DNA from: Rhizophagus clarus
Lineage: Eukaryota > Glomeromycota > Glomeromycetes > Glomerales > Glomeraceae
Direction of reading: 5' to 3'
NCBI GenBank assembly: GCA_015698045.1
Contig: BLAL01000199.1
Location: 356,970-420,969 of the forward strand
DNA length: 64,000 nucleotides
Position numbers and translations under genes: made by a program. Each line of letters begins with the position of its first letter. The first letter of the stretch is position 1. Under the pieces are notes generated by a model. That model was not told the origin of the DNA and made no database searches. It saw only the letters and a program-made list of their open reading frames with translations. This document shows positions 37,419-48,900 of this stretch, piece after piece.

Positions 37419-39044
37419 ATGACCGATGAACATGACTCGTTTTACAGTGATTCAGTTCCTTCAACCCGGTCTAGTACTGACTCAGAAGATCCATTATTAG
37501 GCGACGAAGAACAGCGTGTTTATGACTTACAAAATACAGATAGACCTAATAATGGAACGAGTTTCGGTGCATATATAAATATCACGTGAGTTTGATCTAT
37601 AATAATAATTTACTTTAACATCAGATTGGACCTATAATACATTTAACTATTACTGTATTTAGCTGTCTGATGGCGGGAATAGGAGTTTTGGGCTTACCGG
37701 AGGCTCTTAATAAAGGTGGCTGGCTTGCTTTAGGACTTATTATAGTGTCAATGTTAATAGCTCAATACACGAGTATCATCATCATCAAGTGCCTTTACCA
37801 TAATGGGTACGTATGCCCGCCGCAATGACACATCTAATATCGCCATTTCCTCAACGCATCATTTTTAATTTCATTAGTAAATCCCGTCTGTCAACATATG
37901 GGGAAATAGGTCAAGATGCCTTTGGGACTTTTGGAAAATATCTAGTTGAATTCTTTCATAACATTACTCTTATTGGTGTTTCAGTATTGTACTTTATCCT
38001 TGCAGCGGGAAATCTTAACGAATTGGCGAAAAATCATTATGGTATCGATTTGGGAACTACAATTTGGACATATATTTGTGCAGCCTTTGTTAGTGTTCCA
38101 TTCATTTTTGCAAAAACACTAAAAGAGGTTGCGATCATAAGGTAAAGGACCGATATGCAAAACATGATTTTATTTATTTAAAATTATAATAATAGCTTAT
38201 AAACTCTCTTTAATAGTATCTTTGGCACATTTGCCACTTTATTTTGTATTATTGCTATCGTGATTCTATCCTTTGAGCATTGGCGCAATTCTACAGATCC
38301 ACCATCCTATAAAATATTAGATTTATCTGGGATTCCAACTTCTCTAGCCACCATTTCATTTTGCTATGGAGGAAATAACGTTTTTCCGCATATTGAAGAG
38401 AGTATGCAAAAGCCGCGTCATTGGAATAGGGTTGTTACTGCTGCACTATGTACATGTGCAACCATGTACTTTCTGGTTGCATTCTCTGGTTATTTAGCCT
38501 ACGGAGATACGTCAATAAACCCAATTTTGAAAGTTTTACCTGAAGGTAAAAATGTAACTTGTAAATTGAAACTGATATCAAAATTGTCATATTAACTTTA
38601 ATATCCATTTACTATATAGGGCTTCTTTTAACATCTGCATCCATTTTAATTGTTATTCACGTGCTTCTTACAATACCTATCCTTATGACATCCTTTGCGA
38701 TAGAAACAGAGAAATTCTTAAACATTACATGCCAACATCACACAAAAATAGTTGAATTTTTATTACGCGCCTTATTTCGTTTATTTTTGATTTTACTATC
38801 TGTTGGAACTGCTGTATTTGTACCTTACTTTGACGATATCATGTCCTTATTGGGCGCGTTGACAACTTGCCTTTTTGTATTTGTATTGCCTGTGTTATTT
38901 TACCTAAAATTGTTTGGCCGGGAAAGAATGTCGTATTTGGCATTGATATGGAACATATGCATTATAATTGTGGGGTTGATCGGGTTTGCAATCGGTAGCA
39001 TTAGTGCCTTAAATAATTTATTGAAAGATTTTAATTATTACTAA
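37419..39044 (+). CDS. Vacuolar-type amino acid transporter (AAAP family, Avt1-like)
   Basis: Exons 37419-37585, 37663-37806, 37878-38141, 38217-38545 and 38620-39044 give 442 residues. A Ser/Asp-rich cytosolic N-terminus holds EDPLLG, an acidic dileucine type often used for vacuole or lysosome sorting. The AAAP signature follows: INITCLMAGIGVLGLPEAL with unwound helix 1, then about ten to eleven helices including SFCYGGNNVFPHIEESMQ and LVAFSGYLAYGD. This is the Avt1/SLC32-36 arrangement, so proton-coupled movement of neutral amino acids across the vacuolar membrane is likely. Substrate is not decided by the sequence. Divergent from PRP6. Confidence 0.88.
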
Positions 39045-39159
39045 ATTCAAGCGTAGTAGTCTAAACTATTACGCTATATAAATCACGTGACATCACGTTT
39101 ATATGAAATATAAAGTGCTCCTATTCATATTTACTCTAAAATCACCTTTCCTACTTAAA

Positions 39160-39759
39160 ATGAGTTATAATGTATTAGATTTGATTGTTGATGGAGAGAA
39201 TGTTTATTGTCGTCAACATCGGCTAGAAACATGTAAGGATTGTGACTACGATTTCAAACCATTAAATACCCTACACAAAAGTTTAATTCCAATAAAGGGT
39301 AACATTCCACCACCAACTCCAAATTTTATTAATCATAATCTTTCGAAACAAATCACTAATTTGAGAGAAGAAGGAAATACTTATTATAAATCACAAAACT
39401 ATTCCGAAGCTATTAAATTATATAGTTCAGCCATAGAAATGGCCTTTCAAAGACCATTTTGGGAACCACACGAATTAACAGAACAAGAAGTTTCAGTTTG
39501 TTTAAGTAATAGAAGCTTATCTTACATTTACTTAGAACAATGGGTTAATGCTTATATTGATGCTGAATGGGGTATTAGAATTAAGCCGGATTATTCCAAG
39601 GCCTATTTTAGAAAGGGTAAAGCTTTGATGGGTATGAAAAGATATGAAGAAGCCGTACATGCTTTTGAGATTGGATTGGAGTTTGAGCCAAAAAATGAAA
39701 GTTTCATTAATGCTCTAGAAGAGGCTAGAAAATTGGCCGGTATGACTGATTTAGAATAA
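39160..39759 (+). CDS. SEC72: TPR protein of the SEC72 type (ER translocon associated)
   Basis: Single exon, 199 residues. LNTLHKSLI followed by PPPTPNF and a TPR block (LREEGNTYYKSQNYSEAIKL, then AIEMAFQRPFWEP and NRSLSYIYLEQWVNAYIDAE) is the arrangement of fungal Sec72. Sec72 is the cytosolic TPR partner of Sec62/63/71 that docks Ssa1/Sis1 for post-translational protein import into the ER. The N-terminus has a C-x2-H-x5-C-x2-C pattern (YCRQHRLETCKDCDYDF, residues 16-32) that could bind zinc; it is not part of yeast Sec72 as I know it. An in-frame ATG 57 bases upstream is possible, but the Sec72-like part starts here. It lies 115 bases after the transporter. Confidence 0.78.
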   Translation: MSYNVLDLIVDGENVYCRQHRLETCKDCDYDFKPLNTLHKSLIPIKGNIPPPTPNFINHNLSKQITNLREEGNTYYKSQNYSEAIKLYSSAIEMAFQRPFWEPHELTEQEVSVCLSNRSLSYIYLEQWVNAYIDAEWGIRIKPDYSKAYFRKGKALMGMKRYEEAVHAFEIGLEFEPKNESFINALEEARKLAGMTDLE

Positions 39760-40949
39760 TAAATATGAAATAACTTTTTAAATACCATGATTGAAATGAA
39801 ATATTTTAACAAATAAAATTATTAATCATTATAAAATTAAATCCTATTATACTTAAAAATTGTTTATAAATTTATTAGAATTTAGTGAAAGATAGACTGA
39901 TTATAATTAAAAAATATATATTTTAAAAAAAATATTAAAACTAGTTTTATTATTTCTTTATTATTTTAAAATTATTAATAAATTATTTTATAATATAAAT
40001 TAATAAAACTCGGTTGGTATTTACTTTAAATTTATTAATATTTTTAATATTATTATTATAAAAAAAATACAATTAAACTTATATAAAAAAGCAATTAAAA
40101 TAAATTATTAATAATCATATAAAATTTATGCTTAGAGTAATTTTACTTAAATAATATTATATAATTATAATTGATTTTTATAATTTAATTATCTTCAATA
40201 TAAATAATTTAATTTAACAGATAATATTACTTGATTAATTTTTAATTTTTAGTATAATTAAAAATTATTTAAATTATTCAATTTATATTAAGTATACAGA
40301 TATATTCTTTTTTTTACTTTTCTTTCTTATTTTTGATTCTTTTTCTTTTTTTAAATCTTTTAAACTTTTTTGATTTACATTAAAAATATATTATTTTTTG
40401 TTCTTTTTTTTTATTTTTATTTTTTTCTTTTTTTTTTTAAATTTAATTTTTTTGGCTTTGTATTAAAAGTATATTATTTCTTTTTTTCTTTTCTTTTATT
40501 TTTCTTTTATTTCTTTTTTATTTTTTTTTAATTTACTTTTATATTAGTTTTATTTTGGTTTACTTAATATTAGTATTACATTACTATTAGTATTACATGA
40601 TTTTTTAAAAATTTTATAACTAGTTTTTAATTTTTATTTAATTAATCATATAAACTGATTTTATTTATTTACTAAATAAAATTTTGTAATATTCATAAAA
40701 TTATATTATATTAATATTATATTATACTATAAAAATATTATATATTATAATTGTATAATAATTTATATTTAGGTTAATTATTACTTAAAAAATTTATTTT
40801 TGGCTATTGAAATCATAAGTTTCAGATTAGTTGTAGATTAGTTTTAAAAAACTTCTTGTAAAATTAAAAAATATTGAAAAAATTAAAAAGGTATAAAACT
40901 ATATATTAATAATATGATAGATAATTTCTTTCAAAAATAAACCTATTTA
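39760..40949. other. AT-rich intergenic region
   Basis: No gene. Long pyrimidine-rich tracts (40310-40560, mostly CTTTT) and AT-rich text otherwise. Confidence 0.5.
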
Positions 40950-41140
40950 CAGTCAGCTCTCGATATAACGAACTCACGTTATAGCGAATTTTTACCTATC
41001 ACGTGATATTTAACCAATCAAATATGGTAGTAACTCTCATTATAACGAAGCAACCAATTAAATCCTTTAAAATTTTTTGTTATAATCTTATAACGAATTG
41101 AGGTGAAATCCAGAGGGTTCGTTATATCGTGAACCAACTG
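40950..41140. mobile_element. pogo/Tigger-like MITE, 191 bp
   Basis: Begins CAGTCAGCTCTCGATATAACGAAC and ends with the near complement ...GTTCGTTATATCGTGAACCAACTG, flanked on both sides by TA. CAGT ends with a TA target duplication are typical of the pogo/Tigger branch of Tc1/mariner. Internal GTTATAGCGAA/CATTATAACGAAG motifs repeat the end text. No coding capacity. Confidence 0.82.
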
Positions 41141-41640
41141 TATAAACATTAAATAATAATTTATACTTTATAATAATAAATAAAATAATTATTTTGCAAA
41201 GTTCTTATTATATTTTTTTTTTTTGCAAGGTAGTGCAATTTGTGAGTTTATTAATTATATAGTAGAGTACAGAAATATCTGTTGTATATAACTAATTTAT
41301 TAAAACTCCAAACCGGTCCCCTATCTAGAAGATTGCTCCTGTGCCCTACCATCACCTTATGAATTCACCCATATCCTTCCATAATAACTATTGAATTATA
41401 TAGGATTATTATGTCATATGGCTTCAGTATATGCTTTCACTACCCTCTGAACAAAAAAAAAAAAAGAAGTTAAATTAAATTTGTATACTTTTGTATTATT
41501 ATACACCTTCCAGAATACCCTATTTCCTTCTCTGATAGTCTGATTTATATGTTTTCTTGTTTTTTCTAATGCTATTGACCATTGCTCATTTTATTTTAGG
41601 ATTTTTCTTCTTTCTAAATCATATACACCATCTTCTATTT
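41141..41640. other. Intergenic / 3' flank of LINE remnant
   Basis: AT-rich; a GC-richer patch at 41305-41350 reads as ordinary unique DNA. No gene seen. Confidence 0.35.
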
Positions 41641-42460
41641 GTAGTGTTAGAATCCGTTCATATGTAATACGTTAATATACTGCTGGTTTTTTCTTTATAT
41701 CTTGTTTTTTTATGCCTTTTGTATGTTCCCTCTTTGCAACGTGGTTGCCAAATAACATTGTAAATTTATTGACAAATACTTTTAAAAATAGAGTGGCAAT
41801 TATTAGTACTATTTTCTTTGATTTAACAATAGTCTTGAGTTTTCTGTATTTTCTCTTAGGGAAAAAACTTCTTAACATTAGATGTGTAAAGGGAATGGGT
41901 AGGTCATGATTAATACCAGTTGTATGTGCAAAGAAGTTTCTGTTCTATAAGTATAGTTATTGTATATCTTTCTGATTTAATTGAATGTGTTTTTCTTGTG
42001 ATAAAAATTCCTTAAGTATTTGATCATGTTTGCATATAGTGTTATTGGCTACAGTTAACCACTTTTCTTTAAGCTGTTGACAGTATATTATGTGATTATC
42101 ATCTTCATTTTCTTCATGACAGACTCTGCACTTTATGTCACCATACAGATCATATCTTCTTTCTTTCATATATAATTTCTAAGGTTGAAAGCAAGCAATT
42201 TGTGTTTGATAAACCTGTTGTTTATTGTTGATGTTGTGCAGTTAAATCCTATATTTTTTTTGAATAATGCCCAAGTAACTTCTATTTCTACCATATTAGT
42301 TGGATCTGAAAAGATTGATCTGTGTACTCGGTTGAGAGACCATGCTGCATCTAATGTAGCTTCACATAGATTGTCCATAAATTTTCTGATATGTCTGTCA
42401 ATTCTTATACCATTCCAATAGATGTCATATGTTAGATCTTTTTGTTGCACATCTTTTATT
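41641..42460 (-). pseudogene. LINE (non-LTR retrotransposon) 3' end remnant
   Basis: On the minus strand two adjoining open stretches (42166-42450 and 41957-42169) read YWNGIRIDRHIRKFMDNL, then RYDLYGDIKCRVCHEENEDD followed by NHIIYCQQLKEKW. The C-x2-C-x7-H-x4-C knuckle after a leucine- and lysine-rich lead is the zinc finger at the C-terminus of many LINE polyproteins. A third stretch (41672-41878) is basic and may continue it. The reverse transcriptase and endonuclease parts are missing, as expected of a 5'-truncated copy, and frame changes show decay. The next 5' sequence (42480 on) is unrelated AT-rich DNA. Confidence 0.5.
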
Positions 42461-42832
42461 TTAATGCATGTTGATTAAAGTTCTTATTATATTTATTTTA
42501 ATAGTTCTATATAAATACTTAATATATACTTTTAAAATAAAATTTTTATTTAAATATAAAATAATGTAATAAAATAATTATTATTTTTTTTTTTTTTTTT
42601 TTATAGTTAAAAAATGTGATTATTTTATTAATAAAAAATTGATGAAAATACATAAAATTAATAGACAAAGTCTATTCATTCCTTATACTAGAGTCATACA
42701 TCAGGAAATTAAACACGGCATAATGTTCCGTAAGTTTACGGTTTTTCGCAACCTTACGCATTTTTACAACGTAATATTCCGTATATTTTACGGGATCCAT
42801 AAACCTACGTAAAAATATGCCGAAATATATCG
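42461..42832. other. Flank of the 51-bp satellite
   Basis: AT-rich text, then from about 42700 divergent palindromic units (CCGTAAGTTTACGG, ACGTAATATTCCGT) that look like worn or founder forms of the satellite. Confidence 0.5.
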
Positions 42833-43924
42833 TGAAATTACGTGCTCGTAAGTATTACGAAACATTTCGACCATAATGTTCCGTAGCATTACGTGCTTGT
42901 AAGTATTATGAAACATTTCGACCATAATGTTCCGTAGCATTACGTGCTTGTAAGTATTACAAAACATTTCGACCATAATGTTCTGTAGCATTACGTGCTT
43001 GTAAGCATTACGAAACATTTCGACCATAATGTTCTGTAGCATTACGTGCTTGTAAGTATTACGAAACATTTTGACCATAATGTTCCGTAGCATTACGTGC
43101 TCGTAAGTATTACGAAACATTTCGACCATAATGTTCCGTAGCATTACGTGCTTGTAAGTATTACGAAACATTTCGACCATAATGTTCCGTAGCATTACGT
43201 ACTTGTAAGTATTATGAAACATTTCGACCATAATGTTCCGTAGCATTACGTGCTCGTAAGCATTACGAAACATTACGGTCAAAATGTTCTGTAGCATTAC
43301 GTGCTTGTAAGTATTACGAAACATTTCGACCATAATGTTCTGTAGCATTACGTGCTCGTAAGTATTACAGAACCTTACGTTCGAAATGTTCCGTAGCATT
43401 ACGTGCTTGTAAGTATTACGAAACATTTCAACCATAATGTTCCGTAGCATTACGTACTCGTAAGCATTACGAAACATTTCGACCATAATGTTCCGTAGCA
43501 TTACGTGCTTGTAAGTATTACGAAACATTTCGACCATAATGTTCCGTAGCATTACGTGCTTGTAAGTATTACGAAACATTTCGACCATAATGTTCCGTAG
43601 CATTACGTGCTTGTAAGTATTACGAAACATTTCGACCATAATGTTCCGTAGCATTACGTGCTTGTAAGTATTACGAAACATTTCGACCATAATGTTCTGT
43701 AGCATTACGTGCTCGTAAGCATTACGAAACATTACGGTCAAAATGTTCTGTAGCATTACGTGCTTGTAAGTATTATGAAACATTTCGACCATAATGTTCT
43801 GTAGCATTACATGCTCGTAAGTATTACAGAACCTTACGTTCGAAATGTTCCGTAGCATTACGTGCTTGTAAGTATTACGAAACATTTCGACCATAATGTT
43901 TCGTAGCATTACGTGCTCATAAGC
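42833..43924. repeat. 51-bp palindromic satellite, about 22 copies
   Basis: Head-to-tail units of 51 bp with core text AATGTTCCGTAGCATTACG, then TGCTTG, then TAAGTATTACGAAACATT. The second half is nearly the complement of the first, so each unit is itself an imperfect hairpin. As 51 is divisible by three and lacks stops, the minus strand stays open for 373 codons (17-residue unit MLRNIMVEMFRNTYKHV); this is a by-product, not a gene. Three variant units in fixed order recur ten units (510 bp) apart, showing amplification of larger blocks. Confidence 0.92.
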
Positions 43925-43944
43925 TTTGCTGAAATCTTCAAATC

Positions 43945-44310
43945 CGCCACAATATCTTAACGATACATTTTCAACATCTTCACGATAACATCACAATTTT
44001 TTTAAATGATATCGTGACGATATATTTATGATAATCTTAACGATACCTTTTCAATATCCTCGCGATATTTGAAATTTGATATCGTTCTGATATCATTCTG
44101 ATATTATATCGATTTATAGTCTCGATGTCGTGATGATGTTGAAATGGAAATTGTGATGTTATCGTGAAGATGTTGAAAATGTATCGTTAAGATTATCATA
44201 AATATATTGTCACGATATCATTTAATATATTGTCACGATATCATTTAAAAATTAATATTATCGTGAAGTTGTTGAAAATGTATCGTTAGGATATTATAAT
44301 TATGTCGTTA
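43945..44310. repeat. ATATCGTGACGATAT-type fold-back element
   Basis: Text at about 43959-44002 (CTTAACGATACATTTTCAAC, then ATCTTCACGATAACATCACA) returns as its complement at about 44147-44190. Further copies of CACGATATCATTTAA and TTGAAAATGTATCGTTA follow. A fold-back repeat, possibly a MITE with nested ends. Confidence 0.7.
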
Positions 44311-44559
44311 TGGTATCATTAAGATCGCTAAATATTTTATTGAAATATCGTGACGACATTTAAACTGTATCAGGATGATAATGAAACGTAGTAGATACAT
44401 TCAATAAATTAAATCAATTTTAATTGGTTTAAATTAATTTGTTTATTAATTAATTAATATATATATATTTTTTATAATGCAATTATGACAATTATGATGT
44501 TTTAATTGTTATTTAATTGTTAAATATTGCGAATTACGGTAATTAAAGGAAGAATATCC

Positions 44560-45300
44560 CTATCTCTGGATAGGATGACATAAAATAACGTGACGATATC
44601 GGTTCAACACTAATATTATATTGAAACTTGTTAAAAATGTTGAATTAGAGTGTCTGGATTATGGCGCAAGCTCTGCGAAATTAAAGTTACGATCGTACCT
44701 GATTAAATTAAGCCGAAACACTTGAACCTAAAAGAAACAGAAGAAACGTTATTATAACGTTCCTTACAAAAAAAAAGAAAAAGAAAAGAAAAAAAGAAAA
44801 TTCATATAACATTTCTTACAAAAAAAAAAAAAAAAAAAAAAAAAAATATTAAGTTTCGCATCTCTCTCACCGGATGGTTAACATAAAACAACGTGACGAT
44901 ATCGTTATGACACTAATATTATATTGAAACTTGTTAAAAATGTTGAATTGATGAACCTAAAAGAAACAGAAGAAACGTTATTATAACGTTCCTTACAAAA
45001 AAAAAAGAAAAGAAAAAAAGAAAATTCATATATTCTTACAAAAAAAAAAAAAATATTAAGTTTCGCATCTCTCTCACCGGATGGTTAACATAAAACAACG
45101 TGACGATATCGTTATGACACTAATATTATCTTGAAACTTGTTTAAAATGTTGAATTGATAAGTTTCTGATTACGACGCAAGTTTCTGCGAAATTAAAGAT
45201 ACGGTCGTGCCTGGTAAATTACTTAGACATCTCTCTTTCCGAATGCTAATATAAAACAACGTGACGATATCATTATGACGCTAGAACAATCGCATTCCCA
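44560..45300. repeat. Tandem repeat with ACGTGACGATATCGTTATGAC core
   Basis: At least three full units start with AACATAAAACAACGTGACGA (about 44581, 44878, 45087) and a partial one lies at about 45250. Each continues with TATTGAAACTTGTTAAAAATG. Two units carry GAAACGTTATTATAACGTTCC and poly-A/GA tracts, then TTAAGTTTCGCATCTCTCTC. Unit length varies from about 205 to 305 bp through internal deletion and poly-A changes. Confidence 0.8.
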
Positions 45301-45992
45301 AGTATAAAAAAGAGGGGAAATAATACTATACCGAAACTTTCTTTGCGCACATTCCGAATTTCGTCCGAATTTCGTCGCAAATATTATTATACACTACTAT
45401 TAAAAAATTTTTCTTTTTTAAAAAAAAATAATAATAAATAGATAAATAAATAAAAAAATACATCCCGAATTTCTGTTATATTGTTAAAAAATATTTCTAA
45501 ACAATATTTGCACAGCGAGAGCTAAAATTTGTAAAACAATTAATATTATTATAAATAACTTTTTGTTTCGTACCTGTCAAGGTGTCGAATAAACTATTTT
45601 TCAATGTTGAGATTACGCCGGAATAAAAAATAGACGCGTATATGATTGTTAATATTATTAAGAAATATTTTAAATAGACTGACAATATTAAAATGTAAGT
45701 TATTACAGTAAAATGTAGAGAATGGAGTAGAAATAACCGTCGTGCGAATGTTTTAACAAACAAACAATGATTTTGATTGGATAATCAATACAAAGTCACG
45801 TTATCACGTGATAAGTAATGGACCGGTCACGATACCATAATGATATCAAAACGATATTGTTGCATTTATTTAATAAAAAAAAAGATACTGTATCATTTTG
45901 ATATTGTTAAAACAATAATGAATTTAATGAGTAAACGTAGTATAAACTTATATTTATATTGTAAATTTATTAACATAATATTACTAATAAAG
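45301..45992. other. 3' flank of the transposase gene
   Basis: No gene supported; an 88-codon minus-strand open frame (45497-45763) is hydrophobic AT-rich text without motifs. CACGATACCATAATGATATC near 45827 is a stray piece of the neighbouring repeat. Confidence 0.4.
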
Positions 45993-48900
45993 CTATATAG
46001 CCGTAAAATAATAATTATTTTTTATCCACAAATCAATTTTCGTATCATAGACAAAGTGAACTTTCTGTACGTGGTCAATTATTGATATCGGGAAGATTCT
46101 TCTCCAGCGAATGTCTTGGCTTGTCTGAATGCGAAAAAGAGAACATTTCAATACGTTGTGAATTCTGTTAATATTGTCAAACCAATCAATTGTAATAAAG
46201 GCATAATATTTATCATCATTGCCTTTGTATTTGAAGATCCCTTTTATAATCGCATAACATTCACCACTGTCTTCCTCGTGTATTGTTACGACGTCACCAA
46301 TATGAAGATGTACTTTGGAAAAGACGCCATCGCTTTCTTCCATAGTGTATGTCGCCAATTCATACCAGCCCATTTGAGAATATATAAGAGCTGACTTTTG
46401 TCCAATGTCCATAAATGAAAGAAGCAGCTCAGATTTGAAATTTGGCAAATTTTTCATGATATTTTCACGATCCTGACGGGACAAGCTCCTCTTTAAGATA
46501 ATATTTGTAATAAAATCCACTGGAGATGAAATCGCTATATAAATAAAATTACGTTAATAATTGCGGAAATATTATTATTATAAAATTGTAATACAAACCT
46601 TCTTCATTTTCTTCCGGTTCTTGTTCATTTGATACCTTGTCTTCAGTAATATACCAATTAGTCAATAAATTTCTAAAATTTGAGGACATAGTAGCGAAAC
46701 CTCTACAAGGTTGTGATAATCTTTGATCTGCGCCTCCATCTACTAAATGACGAATTGCAAAGAGCGTAGTATACCGCTTTAACAAGTCTAGCTCGACATT
46801 CTTGCAATTTGTTCGTGGTACCATTGCTTTAAAGATCCGATGCACCATCTCTTTGATACCAACTTGAGTGTTTATAAGAGTACCATAAGTCCTTGCATGC
46901 ACCAGCAAGTGGATATTGATATGCAGGTTTGGTAAGTTAGCAAATTCAGGGAAAACCTAAAGCCACATTATTAAATAATATTTTATATATTGATAAATAA
47001 AAAATAAAAAATTATATAAGAATTATGAATAATTGTACCTTTGGAAGAATTTTCATTTCTTCTTCAAGGCATTTTTGTAATTCGTCATACGAATCTAATG
47101 TAAACTTGCTTTCAAAAACCATCCTCATTGTTTTTGCTACATATACCCAACAAGCAATTATTACATTTTTCGCCATGTTAATGCGTGATTCTTGAATTCG
47201 TCGCAGAATGCTTCTGGATTCATTTTCCTTTAAGCTTGATGTTTCTAAAAAACTATTAAGTATAAAAGGCATTATCATAGCGAGCCTAAGATAGTCAGAC
47301 ATCATGAAACTAGCATTGTGACTAATTGGATTTGGCAAACGAGACCATTTTTTTGGTTTCTCAAAGTTCTTCCAGGCTTTGATAAACTCGTCCTCTCCTT
47401 TTTGTGAAAATAATTCGCACCTGTGGAAATCAAAAAGCTTTATTAAAAGATTTTGTTCGTTACATATCTAGCTAAAGTTAATTAAATTCAAAGATCATAC
47501 GTTAATTTAAGAAGTCGTCCAATCTTCCCAGCAGTTGCATGATATACATCTTGAGGTGTCTGTAGATGCCTTTCTCTTAGCAGCCTATCCAAAATGCTAG
47601 GCCTTGTTCTTAGTCCAAACTCAGTACAAAGTCGTCTTTGCCTTGTGGTAGCAGGTTCGTTAAATATCTCTTTAAATTGATCGTCAGTGATGTGATGATA
47701 TCTTGATGTTGCTGGTACATCCTGAGAGAAGTTGGTAAGTGATTCTCGAGAGGCTGTACAAGTGCGGCAACCTTTATTGGCATTATGTCGTAATACACCA
47801 CACATGTCATTCCCTTGTGGTAAATCAGCAGTTACGACACCTAAACCGGCTATCACCCAAGCATCTTGGCCATTCACTTCCATTAATTTTCCTTGTTCGA
47901 ATTCTTTCATTTCAGAAATAAATGGCAACATGAATTCATTGAAATTACCACCGAAAGGAACAAACCCGAGAACAAAGTGATTTTTGAGCAACTTTCTTTG
48001 ACGGGTAGGCATATTTCCAAACTGCACATAAACACCTCCTAACGAATGATAAACATTCCTAAATGTTCCAAAATCATCGTAGTATATGTCCAAAAACAGC
48101 TTATAAACCGGAATTGTTGGAGATGGTGGCTGCCTTATGGAAATATATTCCGAAGGATGTTGATAAGAGAACGTTGCATCACGAATGCGCCAGTGTGTAT
48201 GATGTTTATAAAGTATTTCGGTAATTCGTAGTGTATCTGCAGCAACCTTTTCTGAAATTTGTGATGTTGTTATTGTCAAGAATGGTTCATCTTGTAACCA
48301 AACTTCTCCGGAAAGAGAGCGATTTTGTCTTAATTCTCCCTTAAAAGTTCCAGGCAAGTCACTATAATCTAGAACTTTTTGGATTCTCAGCCGATACTGT
48401 TGGTTCTCTTCATTTAATAATATCGCTCTCAATCTGCCAAGTTTTCGCTCATTGTCGTAATAGTAAACAAAATCGCCGCATTGGTATATCTCTATTATAT
48501 ACATATGAAAAAAGTGTTAGTCTCTTGTACTTTATTGCTTCGCCTCTCTACCATCAGCTTGCATTTAATAAATAATTACCCCCTGATATCATTAATTGTT
48601 CTTGACCGAAAAGAGGTGACTCTGCCCATAAGGTACCATGCCAGTACTCGGATTTTGTTTTTGAATCGACACCAGCACCAAAATACATTTCCTTTAATAG
48701 TGATGGGTTGTTAAGAACATTCCAAATGATATCACTTATTGAAAGTTGATATGCCATCTTTGAATCCTTTAAAGTTGATGGTGTTTTTTTTGATGAAATT
48801 GAGATAGATTTTGCTGATATTGAGGGAAGAGGAAGACGCTCCCTCCATGCTCGAAATCTCCAAATATTCTTTACAATATGATCTCTATTAAATTCTGGTC

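Noticed and set aside
42788-43909. 373-codon open frame on the minus strand
   Set aside because: It is the 51-bp satellite read in frame; every unit repeats the same 17 residues and there is no start, splice or domain evidence.
45497-45763. 88-codon hydrophobic open frame on the minus strand
   Set aside because: AT-rich text in the 3' flank of the transposase gene; the hydrophobicity follows from T-rich codons.
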